Shown: positions 1 through 5,128 of the stretch, piece after piece
Layout of the letters: every line of letters starts with the position of its first letter
Numbering within the stretch: the first letter of the stretch is position 1
Notes under the pieces: model-generated
Database searches by the model: none
What the model was told of the DNA's origin: nothing
Seen by the model: only the letters and a program-made list of their open reading frames with translations
Translations under genes and position numbers: made by a program
DNA from: an uncultured Streptomyces sp.
GTDB taxonomy: Bacteria > Actinomycetota > Actinomycetes > Streptomycetales > Streptomycetaceae
Length of the DNA: 5,150 nt
Assembly (NCBI GenBank): GCA_946480485.1
Contig: CAMLJW010000390.1
Coordinates: 1-5,150, forward strand
Reading direction: 5' to 3'

Positions 1-2
1 AC

Positions 3-101
3 CGCAGGCTCGGCCGGCGGGAGGACTGCCCGCAGTGCGTCGACCACATGGTCAACGGCCACCCCTACCTCGTGCCCAAGCCCCGATCTCGCTGGTGGTA
101 A
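3..101 (+). CDS. C-terminal end of an unidentified protein with a CxxC pair (partial)
   Basis: An open frame enters from the left edge and ends at a TAA at 99-101, giving 32 visible residues. The tail is basic and aromatic. It contains CPQC, a CxxC pair that could be half of a zinc knuckle, and closes with PRSRWW just before the stop. The frame has the third-position G/C bias of the genuine genes here. It lies in the same direction as the genes that follow and about 105 bases upstream of the next one, so it may be the preceding member of the transfer-region gene set. The rest of the protein lies outside the window. I cannot assign a family, and a second metal-binding pair would have to be upstream of the visible part. 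Confidence 0.6.
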   Translation, partial: RRLGRREDCPQCVDHMVNGHPYLVPKPRSRWW

Positions 102-141
102 GTGGCCCTGCCCTTCCGTCCCCCGCAAAGGGTCCGGTCTG

Positions 142-176
142 GTCCGGACCCCTGTGGGGGTGCGGTGGGGCCGGAC
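142..176 (+). repeat. GC-rich hairpin between the partial gene and the small gene
   Basis: GTCCGG-A-CCCC (142-152) pairs with GGGGCCGGAC (167-176): ten base pairs with one bulged A and a 14-base loop. The left arm overlaps a perfect 10-bp palindrome, GGTCCGGACC (141-150). No U-run follows, so it is not a textbook terminator. It may end transcription of the upstream gene or act as a processing or stability element. Its position, about 30 bases before the start of the next gene, also allows a role in that gene's leader. Confidence 0.45.
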
Positions 177-206
177 AGCCCGGCCCACCTACCCGAAAGG
201 ACCCCC

Positions 207-377
207 GTGGCCGACAACCACGACATCGCCTTCTCCGACTTCACGCGCTCCGAGAAGGCCAACATCGCCCGCCTGACGACGCGCATGCTCTTGCCCCGCG
301 CCGACATCAAGAAGCTTCAGCGTCGCGTCGAACGCATCGAGCAGGAAGCGCTCCGCCGCAAGAACGGCAAGAAGTAG
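207..377 (+). CDS. small charged protein of unknown function (56 aa)
   Basis: The start is the GTG at 207, chosen because a GAAAGG ribosome-binding site (195-200) sits six bases before it. The frame can be extended to an ATG at 102, but that extension runs through the hairpin at 142-176 and reads as proline/arginine-rich noise. The 56-residue product begins VADNHDIAFSDFT. Its C-terminal half is highly charged and probably helical (RADIKKLQRRVERIEQEALRRKNGKK), suggesting a short coiled coil or a nucleic-acid or partner-binding helix. There is no membrane segment or cysteine. It resembles the small DUF-type proteins common beside TraB genes in Streptomyces mobile elements; I have a tentative memory of DUF6257 but cannot confirm it. 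It lies 88 bases upstream of the translocase gene in the same direction and is probably part of the transfer gene set. Confidence 0.7.
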   Translation: MADNHDIAFSDFTRSEKANIARLTTRMLLPRADIKKLQRRVERIEQEALRRKNGKK

Positions 378-382
378 AGACC

Positions 383-429
383 CCCGGGGACGGCCGTCCA
401 ACTGTCCAGGCCGGCGAGCCGTCCCCGGG
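383..429 (+). repeat. perfect 12-bp inverted repeat in the leader of the translocase gene
   Basis: CCCGGGGACGGC (383-394) is the exact reverse complement of GCCGTCCCCGGG (418-429), with a 23-base loop. The left arm also overlaps a second perfect palindrome, GGACGGCCGTCC (388-399), and the two structures cannot form at once. The element begins six bases after the small gene's stop and ends 21 bases before the translocase ribosome-binding site. It could be a partial terminator or an attenuator that sets translocase expression relative to the small gene, or a DNA-level binding site. No U-run follows it. Confidence 0.55.
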
Positions 430-465
430 CCTCCCATCCCTCCGCAGAGAGAAGGAACCACCAGC

Positions 466-2670
466 ATGACCGACACCGCGCCCGAGCGCGTCAACGGGCA
501 CGCGGCACCGCAGGTGTCGCTCCTCAAGCTCGCCCCCGAACCCACCACCGAGGCGCCGGCCGCCGTCGAGGACAAGCCCCGCCCGCGCCGCCGGGTACGC
601 ATCGACTCCCTGCGCCGCATCGTCATCGAGGCCCGCGACCACGACACCTACCGCGTCCTCGTACGCCACAGCTCCTACGTTGTCGGCGGCACCCACATCC
701 TCGCCCGCCGCGCCTGGGACGGCCGCACCGCCGCACGCTACGAACGCATGATCCGTGCCGCCGAGGCTGCCGGGCTGATGGAGGAGGTCAAAGAGTGGGA
801 GGCCCGCGCGCAGACCTACCGTGCTGCCCGCCACCGCCGGCGCATGGACATGCTGCGCACCCTGATCTATTTGCCCAAGGCCGTCGGCTACGCCACCGCC
901 GCCGGCACGGGTGTCCTGCTCATGCTTGGCATCCTCCTCGCCTGGGCCAACCACGATGTATCCGACGTCCTCACCCCCATCGAGACCGTCATCGACCTGG
1001 TGCGTCTGGTCGCCTACGTCGGCGGCATCATCTGGGACCCCCTTCTGATGGCCGCACCCTGGCTCACCGTCGCCGCCGTATGGGGCGTAGGCCGTCGCCA
1101 ACACGCCGCACCCCAATGGGCGCTCCCCGCGAGGGACCGCGACATGGGCGGCCCGGTCACCCCGCACATCATCGTCGTAGCCCTCCGCGACCTAGGCATT
1201 TCCGCCCTGCGCAAGGCCATCGAGAACATGGGTGACGTCGGCGCGGCCATGCTCGGACCGATCACGATCGCCGGATGCGGGGTCGAGGTCGACGTGACCC
1301 TGCCGTCCGGCGTGTCCACCGAAGAGGTGCTGGGCAAGCGCCGCAAGCTCGCAGAGAACCTGTCTCGCCACGAGCACGAACTCCACATGACGATTCCGCC
1401 GGCGCCCCGCACGGTGCGCATGTGGATCGCCGACAGTGGTGCGCTTGACGTGCCGATCGGCCCGTCGCCGCTGGTCACCGACCAGGACATCACCGCCGAC
1501 ATGCGCAAGGGCCGTGCACCGTGGGGTGTCGACCTGCGGGGCGACGCGGTGCTCGTCTCGCTGTGGCAGCGCCACATGCTCATCACGGGCTTGTCCAACC
1601 AGGGCAAAACGGCGTCGCTCCGTGCGCTCGCTCTGTGGCTGGCGCTTGACCCGCGTGTTGAGCTCCGGCTGGCCGACCTCAAGGGAGTCGGCGACTGGCA
1701 GATGTTCGACCAGATCGCCACGGTGCTGATCCAGGGCCCGACCGATGAGCATGTCGTCGAGGCAACGCACATGGTGGAAGAGGGTGTGGCGGAGATGGGC
1801 CGCCGGATCACTCTGATGCGGGAGCTCACCGCCCGGGGCTGGAGCCAGGACAAGATCATGGCCGATCCGCGGTTCAACCCCCTGGTCCTCGTCGTCGACG
1901 AGGCGCAGGTCGCCTACGGTTCGGGCGCGGTGGAGACCTACGTGACGGACAGCGGGGCGGTCAAGAAGGGGGCGCCGTACGGGGGCTCGAAGGCGGACAG
2001 CCGCTATTTCCAGGCCATCAAGAAGATTCACGACCAGGGCCGCGCGGTGAACGTCGTCACGTGGGAGGGCACTCAGGACCCGACCAACGAGAACCTTCCC
2101 AAGCGGTCCCGCGAGGGCAACCACATCCGCGCCTCGCTGGTGCTGGGCACCGAGTCGCAAGCCCGCATGGCTGTGGGGGACTCGGCGGTCGACGCCGGGG
2201 CGGCCCCGCACAAGCTCCGCCAGGGCCTGGACAAGGGGGTCCTCGTGGTTGCGGGTGATGGAGTCAAGCTCGCTCCCGGTCAGCCGTCCATCACTGCGCG
2301 GACGCACTACATCGGGCCGGACGACGCGAAGGAGATCGCCGACCGGGCCAAGGCGCGCCGCAGCGGCGTGGTCACCGTGCAAGCGGCGGATGTCGAGAAG
2401 CCGGTCGACCACCTCGCCGACATCGCGGCCGTCCTCGGCGAGGATGCGCGGGTTCGTACGCAGGAGGTGCTGCACCGGCTGGCCACTTTGAACGAGGCCG
2501 TGTACGGCGGGTGGACGTTCGCTGATCTGAAGGCCGAGCTGGAGCCGTACGGGGCGCAGCCGCGTAAGAGCGACGGCGTCATGACGGTCTCCCGCGAGCG
2601 CGTCGAGGACGCGATCCTTGAGCGTCTCGCCGGGATGGAAGACGACTCCGACGATCAGGGAGGCGAGTGA
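466..2670 (+). CDS. traB: TraB/FtsK-type conjugative DNA translocase (734 aa)
   Basis: A membrane-anchored FtsK/SpoIIIE-family ATPase. In Streptomyces, TraB-type proteins are hexameric pumps that move double-stranded plasmid DNA between mycelial compartments without a relaxase. The start is the ATG at 466, with GAAGGA at 451-456 nine bases before it. Domains in order: a hydrophilic N-terminus; two hydrophobic segments near residues 139-160 and 181-207; the motor domain with Walker A GLSNQGKT (375-382) and Walker B LVLVVDE (473-479); a TQ-containing motif (TWEGTQDPT, 532-540) in the place of the FtsK TQRP motif; and a C-terminal segment (about 646-720) compatible with the winged helix that recognises DNA. 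An acidic tail (EDDSDDQGGE) closes the protein. The closest functional class is the TraB/TraSA proteins of Streptomyces plasmids and AICEs. It is larger and differently placed from chromosomal FtsK, and the mobile-element context favours a transfer role. The gene symbol is by function, not by verified orthology. Confidence 0.88.
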   Translation: MTDTAPERVNGHAAPQVSLLKLAPEPTTEAPAAVEDKPRPRRRVRIDSLRRIVIEARDHDTYRVLVRHSSYVVGGTHILARRAWDGRTAARYERMIRAAEAAGLMEEVKEWEARAQTYRAARHRRRMDMLRTLIYLPKAVGYATAAGTGVLLMLGILLAWANHDVSDVLTPIETVIDLVRLVAYVGGIIWDPLLMAAPWLTVAAVWGVGRRQHAAPQWALPARDRDMGGPVTPHIIVVALRDLGISALRKAIENMGDVGAAMLGPITIAGCGVEVDVTLPSGVSTEEVLGKRRKLAENLSRHEHELHMTIPPAPRTVRMWIADSGALDVPIGPSPLVTDQDITADMRKGRAPWGVDLRGDAVLVSLWQRHMLITGLSNQGKTASLRALALWLALDPRVELRLADLKGVGDWQMFDQIATVLIQGPTDEHVVEATHMVEEGVAEMGRRITLMRELTARGWSQDKIMADPRFNPLVLVVDEAQVAYGSGAVETYVTDSGAVKKGAPYGGSKADSRYFQAIKKIHDQGRAVNVVTWEGTQDPTNENLPKRSREGNHIRASLVLGTESQARMAVGDSAVDAGAAPHKLRQGLDKGVLVVAGDGVKLAPGQPSITARTHYIGPDDAKEIADRAKARRSGVVTVQAADVEKPVDHLADIAAVLGEDARVRTQEVLHRLATLNEAVYGGWTFADLKAELEPYGAQPRKSDGVMTVSRERVEDAILERLAGMEDDSDDQGGE

Positions 2671-2693
2671 AGGTCAGGGAGTTCTCCCTACCC

Positions 2694-2749
2694 GCCTCCC
2701 TACCCTGCCTCCCTGTACATGACCTGCGGAAACGACAGGGTAGGGAGGC
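2694..2749. repeat. perfect 14-bp inverted repeat after the translocase stop
   Basis: GCCTCCCTACCCTG (2694-2707) is the exact reverse complement of CAGGGTAGGGAGGC (2736-2749), separated by 28 bases. A second perfect pair interleaves with it: TGCCTCCCTGT (2706-2716) with ACAGGGAGGCA (2758-2768). The order of arms is A-B-A'-B', so the two stems are not nested. As RNA, the first stem could terminate the translocase transcript. As DNA, it places recognition octamers in opposite orientations. Confidence 0.65.
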
Positions 2750-2781
2750 AAGGGAGGACAGGGAGGCAGCCCCTCGGAAAG

Positions 2782-2793
2782 CCCGGAAACGGG
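2782..2793 (+). other. small GNRA-loop hairpin
   Basis: CCCG-GAAA-CGGG forms a 4-bp stem with a GAAA tetraloop, a stable RNA fold despite its size. The flanking G-run (to 2795) and C-run (2804-2809) could alternatively pair. It sits in the untranslated stretch after the translocase. It is short enough to be chance in GC-rich DNA. Confidence 0.25.
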
Positions 2794-2874
2794 GGTTCGG
2801 CCTCCCCCCGCGCCGCCTCCCTCCCCGGGCCTGTGGAGCCCGCTGTCAGACCCGCCGAGTAGCGTGAGTAGTTC

Positions 2875-2911
2875 GGCCCCCTGCATGGTCCCCGCGACCG
2901 AGTAGGGGGCC
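2875..2911 (+). terminator. 37-nt stem-loop, possible terminator or leader element
   Basis: The outer arms GGCCCCCT (2875-2882) and AGGGGGCC (2904-2911) pair over eight bases. The inner arms GGTC (2887-2890) and GACC (2896-2899) close a 5-base loop. The four bases between inner and outer stems can add one C-G and two G-U pairs, leaving a single A/A mismatch, so the fold is nearly continuous. No T-run follows, which is common for actinobacterial terminators. It lies between the repeat cluster and the AGTACA dyads. It would end read-through from the translocase gene, or act as a structured element if transcription enters the HTH gene from upstream. Confidence 0.5.
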
Positions 2912-2955
2912 TTCGCCTCTCCGGTGTGGCGACTGAGGTGTCCGAAAAGAGGCTG

Positions 2956-2996
2956 TGTACCAAGTACAGAAGCCAGTACTGTACTGAGTACAGAAG
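2956..2996. promoter_or_regulatory. tandem operator-like dyads upstream of the HTH gene
   Basis: Two 17-bp direct repeats, TGTACCAAGTACAGAAG (2956-2972) and TGTACTGAGTACAGAAG (2980-2996), differ at two positions and start 24 bases apart. The second contains a perfect dyad, CTGTACT-G-AGTACAG (2979-2993). The first has the same dyad with one arm mismatch. A further inverted pair, AGTAC-T-GTACT (2975-2985), lies between them. GTAC occurs five times in 35 bases. A weak -10-like TACTGT (2977-2982) with TGTGTA at -35 spacing (2954-2959) would be covered by the dyads. The dyads end about 27 bases before the HTH start, where an operator would be expected. Repressor binding is inference; plasmid iterons are an alternative. 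Confidence 0.6.
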
Positions 2997-3022
2997 TGAT
3001 CCGTCCCGGCATCGGAGGCCGC

Positions 3023-3310
3023 ATGCCCGCCACACAGGAACCCGCCGTCAACATCGCCCTGCTCACCCGCCCCGACGACGAGCTTCTCCCCCTGCTCTAC
3101 AAGCGCGACGAACTCACCGCAGAGATCGCCGCCGACCTCGACATCGTGCGCGCCGGCCTCGTACGCCGAGTCGCCGACCACATCGACGTCCCCGGCCTCA
3201 TCATCAAGAACGCAGCAGAGGGCATGCTGCCCGGCTCCATCGCCGCCCTCCTCGGCGTCACCGAGTCGTACGTCTACCGCGTCCTTCGAGAGCAGAAGGC
3301 GAAGCAGTAA
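3023..3310 (+). CDS. small helix-turn-helix protein of unknown family (95 aa)
   Basis: The start is the ATG at 3023, with GGAGG (3014-3018) four bases before it. An in-frame GTG at 2996 would add nine residues but overlaps the operator-like repeats and lacks a better ribosome-binding site. The product begins MPATQEPAVNIALLTRPDDE. An acidic/leucine-rich first half (about residues 15-60) looks fully helical and could mediate dimerisation. Residues about 69-90 (LPGSIAALLGVTESYVYRVLRE) fit a helix-turn-helix of the kind seen in resolvase C-termini and small plasmid regulators. Such proteins often repress their own promoter or transfer genes, and the paired AGTACA dyads directly upstream suit this. 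It has its own terminator and is separated from the translocase gene by 352 bases, so it is probably a single-gene unit. I do not recognise the family; a replication or partition accessory protein is also possible. Confidence 0.75.
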   Translation: MPATQEPAVNIALLTRPDDELLPLLYKRDELTAEIAADLDIVRAGLVRRVADHIDVPGLIIKNAAEGMLPGSIAALLGVTESYVYRVLREQKAKQ

Positions 3311-3318
3311 CAGACTCC

Positions 3319-3351
3319 AGGCGCCCGTCAGCCATCCGGCGACGGGCGCCT
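3319..3351 (+). terminator. intrinsic terminator after the HTH gene
   Basis: AGGCGCCCGTC (3319-3329) pairs perfectly with GACGGGCGCCT (3341-3351): 11 base pairs with an 11-base loop and TT immediately after. It begins nine bases past the TAA of the HTH gene. This is the strongest conventional terminator in the window. Confidence 0.8.
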
Positions 3352-3507
3352 TCACGCGTCCGGCCGCCCCATCCCAGACGTGCCACACGAGTGCCATCAC
3401 CAGAGAAAGCCGCAGGTCAAACCCAACCCACCGCACCCCTTATGCGGTTGGACCCCTAGGCCGAGGTGGCCTTTCGTCGCCCGCGGCCGCCGCATACGCT
3501 GCCGCCC
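3352..3507. other. spacer between the HTH gene and cutA
   Basis: No gene is supported in these 156 bases. Two short dyads are visible. ACCGCA (3430-3435) with TGCGGT (3443-3448) has two further outer C-G pairs past one mismatch. AGGCC (3458-3462) with GGCCT (3468-3472) has a 5-base loop and is followed by TT. This is where the likely mobile-element block gives way to ordinary-looking genes, so an element boundary could lie here, but I see no tRNA end or repeated attachment core. Confidence 0.4.
3495..3500 (+). promoter_or_regulatory. -10 box for a leaderless cutA transcript
   Basis: TACGCT fits the TANNNT -10 consensus and ends seven bases before the cutA ATG, so transcription would begin at or next to the A of the start codon. 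No Shine-Dalgarno sequence precedes the ATG, as expected for a leaderless message, which is common in Streptomyces. The -35 match is poor (TTTCGT at 3472-3477, 17-base spacing). Confidence 0.45.
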
Positions 3508-3834
3508 ATGGCTGACTTCCTTCAGGTATCCACCGCCACCCCCACCCGCGACCAGGCCGTCGACCTCGCCCGTACGGTCGTCGCCGAACGGCTCGCCGCC
3601 GGGGCGCAGATCATCGGCCCGGTCACGTCCGCGTTCTGGCACGACAGAGAGTTCGGCACCGGCGAGGAATGGCAACTGCTGCTGAAGACCACCCGCACCC
3701 GGTACCCGGAGCTTGAAGCCCACCTGTTGAAGCATCACCCGTGGCAGAACCCGGAGATCGCCGCCGTGGCGATCGAGGCCGGGTCAAAGGGGTGTCTCGA
3801 CTGGATCGCCGCGAACACCACGCCCGCCGAGTAG
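3508..3834 (+). CDS. cutA: CutA1-family divalent-cation tolerance protein (108 aa)
   Basis: A small ferredoxin-like-fold protein that in other bacteria forms a very stable trimer. It is named for copper and other divalent-metal tolerance in E. coli, though its cellular role is not settled. The length is typical. Conserved blocks are in order: AERLAAGAQII (26-36), FWHDREFGTGEEWQLLLKTT (43-62), the signature HHPWQNPEI (76-84), where E. coli has HHPYQTPEL, and GCLDWI near the end (95-100). The cysteine that E. coli CutA carries in its first strand (VVLCTAP) is replaced here by Ser8 (LQVSTATP), and ERLAAC is ERLAAG, so classical metal ligation by these cysteines is not supported. The ATG at 3508 matches the family's N-terminus; an upstream in-frame GTG at 3466 adds only arginine/proline-rich sequence. 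It is probably transcribed alone and converges on the minus-strand regulator with one base between stops. Confidence 0.92.
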   Translation: MADFLQVSTATPTRDQAVDLARTVVAERLAAGAQIIGPVTSAFWHDREFGTGEEWQLLLKTTRTRYPELEAHLLKHHPWQNPEIAAVAIEAGSKGCLDWIAANTTPAE

Positions 3835-3835
3835 C

Positions 3836-5128
3836 TCAGCCGCGGGCCTGCTCCAGGACGTCGGCGACCGCAGGTAGCGCCTGGTGCTCGCCGAGCCGCG
3901 CCAGCACCGGGGCAAGCCGCTCGCGCGGCCGTACGGACGCCACCCCCGAGGACAGGTCGAGCGCGCGGCCCGTGACCGTGGCCGCCTGCTCGACCTCCCC
4001 GGCGGTCAGGTAGGAGTCGGCGAGCCACGACAGGTACAAGGCCTTATCCCGGGCGTGCGAGTCGTCGTACCGGGCGAGCGCGTTCTCGAGAACGGGCACC
4101 GCCCGCAGAGGACGCCGCAACTCCGTCCAGCACCGGCCGGACATGATCTGCAACTCGGTCTCGTCGACCCACGCCACCCAATCCGGCTGCGGAGCGCCGT
4201 CGACCTCGGCGAGCGCCGTCTTGGCGGCTTCCAGCGCCCGCTCGGTCTCGTCGGCGTTGCCGGCCACCGCGTGAGCCCACGCGAGCCGCTCGTAGAGCAG
4301 CGCCCGCACCCCGGGGGCCGCGTCCGGTCCGGCCGTGGCGCACGATCGGGCGGCCGTCTGTACGGCGTCCTGCCGGGCGTTCCGGTCGCCGCCGAGTTCC
4401 TGGTACGCCAGGAAGGCCAGCGCGTTCCCGGCGAGCGCCGCATCCCCCGCGTCGACGGCAGCCTTCTGGCTGGCCTCGTACAGGCCGCGCGCCTCGGCAT
4501 GCCGGCCGCCGTCGAACGCCGCCCACCCGGCCTGCTGCGCCTGCTCGGCGAGCACCGACAACAGCCCGCGGCCGGTCTCCTCCGTGTACGTACGGCGGCG
4601 CAGCAGCGACCTGGTGGACTGGTACTCGCCGAGGTAGGTGCGGTAGGTGTCGCCGCCGCCGAGGACGTCGTCGAGGCGCCGCAGCCGTGCCGTGCGCTGC
4701 CGCAGCTTCTCAGGGAGGTCGCCGCCGACGCGACCGCCAGCCGCGGGGCGGGAGAGCTCGGGGAGACCGACGGCGAGGCTCGCCACCGCCGAGGTCTTCA
4801 GGAACTCCCGGCGCCCCTCGTCGACCGCGTCGGCCGGCGTCTCCCACGGTCGGGCGGCGAGCCCCACCAGGTGGCCCGGGATCCGGAGCGCGTCGGCGAT
4901 ACGCACGATCTTCTCGAACGAGGTGACCTTGCCGTTGCCCTTGGCCAGCGTGCCGACGCGCTCCGGCTTGATGCCGCACTCGGCCGCGATGGCTGAGTAG
5001 CTGATGCCGGCCTCGGCGCGGGCGACGTGGAACACGGTGCCGAAGTCGTGGGCGGCGAGGGCGGATCGTACGTCGGGGCGCTCAAGGAGCTCTCGGGGGA
5101 GCGCGGTTGGCGGTACGTGACCGGTCAT
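3836..5128 (-). CDS. XRE-type HTH regulator with TPR-like C-terminus (430 aa)
   Basis: A cytoplasmic DNA-binding regulator of a type greatly expanded in streptomycetes. Residues about 28-92 form an XRE/Cro-CI-like helix-turn-helix domain (ISYSAIAAECGIKPERVGTL as the recognition region). Residues about 106-123 read GRREFLKTSAVASLAVGL, which looks like a twin-arginine motif and hydrophobic stretch but lies internally. From about residue 185 to the end, alanine/leucine-rich helical pairs (for example AGWAAFDGGRHAEARGLYEAS and LSWLADSYLTAGEVEQAATVTGRAL) are typical of tetratricopeptide-type repeats, which bind peptides or partner proteins. NsdA and similar HTH-TPR regulators of development and antibiotic production share this overall design, but orthology is not claimed. 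The ATG at 5128 has only a weak GGGA upstream (on the minus strand), and its promoter lies at or beyond the right edge. The target genes cannot be inferred. Confidence 0.85.
   Translation of the reverse strand: MTGHVPPTALPRELLERPDVRSALAAHDFGTVFHVARAEAGISYSAIAAECGIKPERVGTLAKGNGKVTSFEKIVRIADALRIPGHLVGLAARPWETPADAVDEGRREFLKTSAVASLAVGLPELSRPAAGGRVGGDLPEKLRQRTARLRRLDDVLGGGDTYRTYLGEYQSTRSLLRRRTYTEETGRGLLSVLAEQAQQAGWAAFDGGRHAEARGLYEASQKAAVDAGDAALAGNALAFLAYQELGGDRNARQDAVQTAARSCATAGPDAAPGVRALLYERLAWAHAVAGNADETERALEAAKTALAEVDGAPQPDWVAWVDETELQIMSGRCWTELRRPLRAVPVLENALARYDDSHARDKALYLSWLADSYLTAGEVEQAATVTGRALDLSSGVASVRPRERLAPVLARLGEHQALPAVADVLEQARG

Larger units (their letters stand above)
2656..2822. repeat. 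cluster of AGGGAGGC octamers, candidate clt/TRS locus
   Basis: Six exact copies of AGGGAGGC fall within 167 bases. On the plus strand they start at 2657, 2742 and 2760. On the minus strand, read as GCCTCCCT, they start at 2694, 2707 and 2815. Near copies lie at 2676 (AGGGAG) and 2751 (AGGGAGGA), and a seventh GCCTCCC is at 2800. I saw no exact octamer elsewhere in the window. The first copy lies inside the last codons of the translocase gene; the rest lie just past its stop. TraB of pSVH1 is known to bind 8-bp TRS repeats in the clt locus through its winged helix, and clt loci usually lie near traB. Unit size, repetition and location all match that arrangement, although the octamer differs from pSVH1's. 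The functional assignment is inference. Confidence 0.6.

Noticed and set aside
102..206. N-terminal extension of the small gene to an ATG at 102
   Set aside because: The GTG at 207 has a well-spaced GAAAGG site, and the extension crosses a strong hairpin and has non-protein-like composition.
1192..2475. Long minus-strand open frame inside the translocase gene
   Set aside because: It is antisense to the Walker-motif ATPase and has histidine/arginine/valine-rich shadow composition and no motifs.
2656..2822. CRISPR array reading of the repeat cluster
   Set aside because: The units are 8 bp, irregularly spaced and in both orientations. There are no uniform spacers and no cas genes.
2667..2867. 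Open frame starting at a GTG overlapping the translocase stop (GTGA), 66 aa
   Set aside because: It runs through the repeat cluster, and its arginine/proline-rich product only reflects the repeats. The GTGA overlap is suggestive of coupling, but nothing in the product looks like a protein.
3828..3850. GTAGCTCAGC resembles a tRNA D-arm
   Set aside because: It is formed by the ends of two convergent genes. No acceptor stem, anticodon arm or T-arm consensus lies at the right distances.
3884..4996. Long plus-strand open frame opposite the HTH-TPR regulator
   Set aside because: Long antisense frames are expected in GC-rich coding DNA. The minus-strand product has recognisable HTH and TPR-like domains, and the plus-strand one has none.
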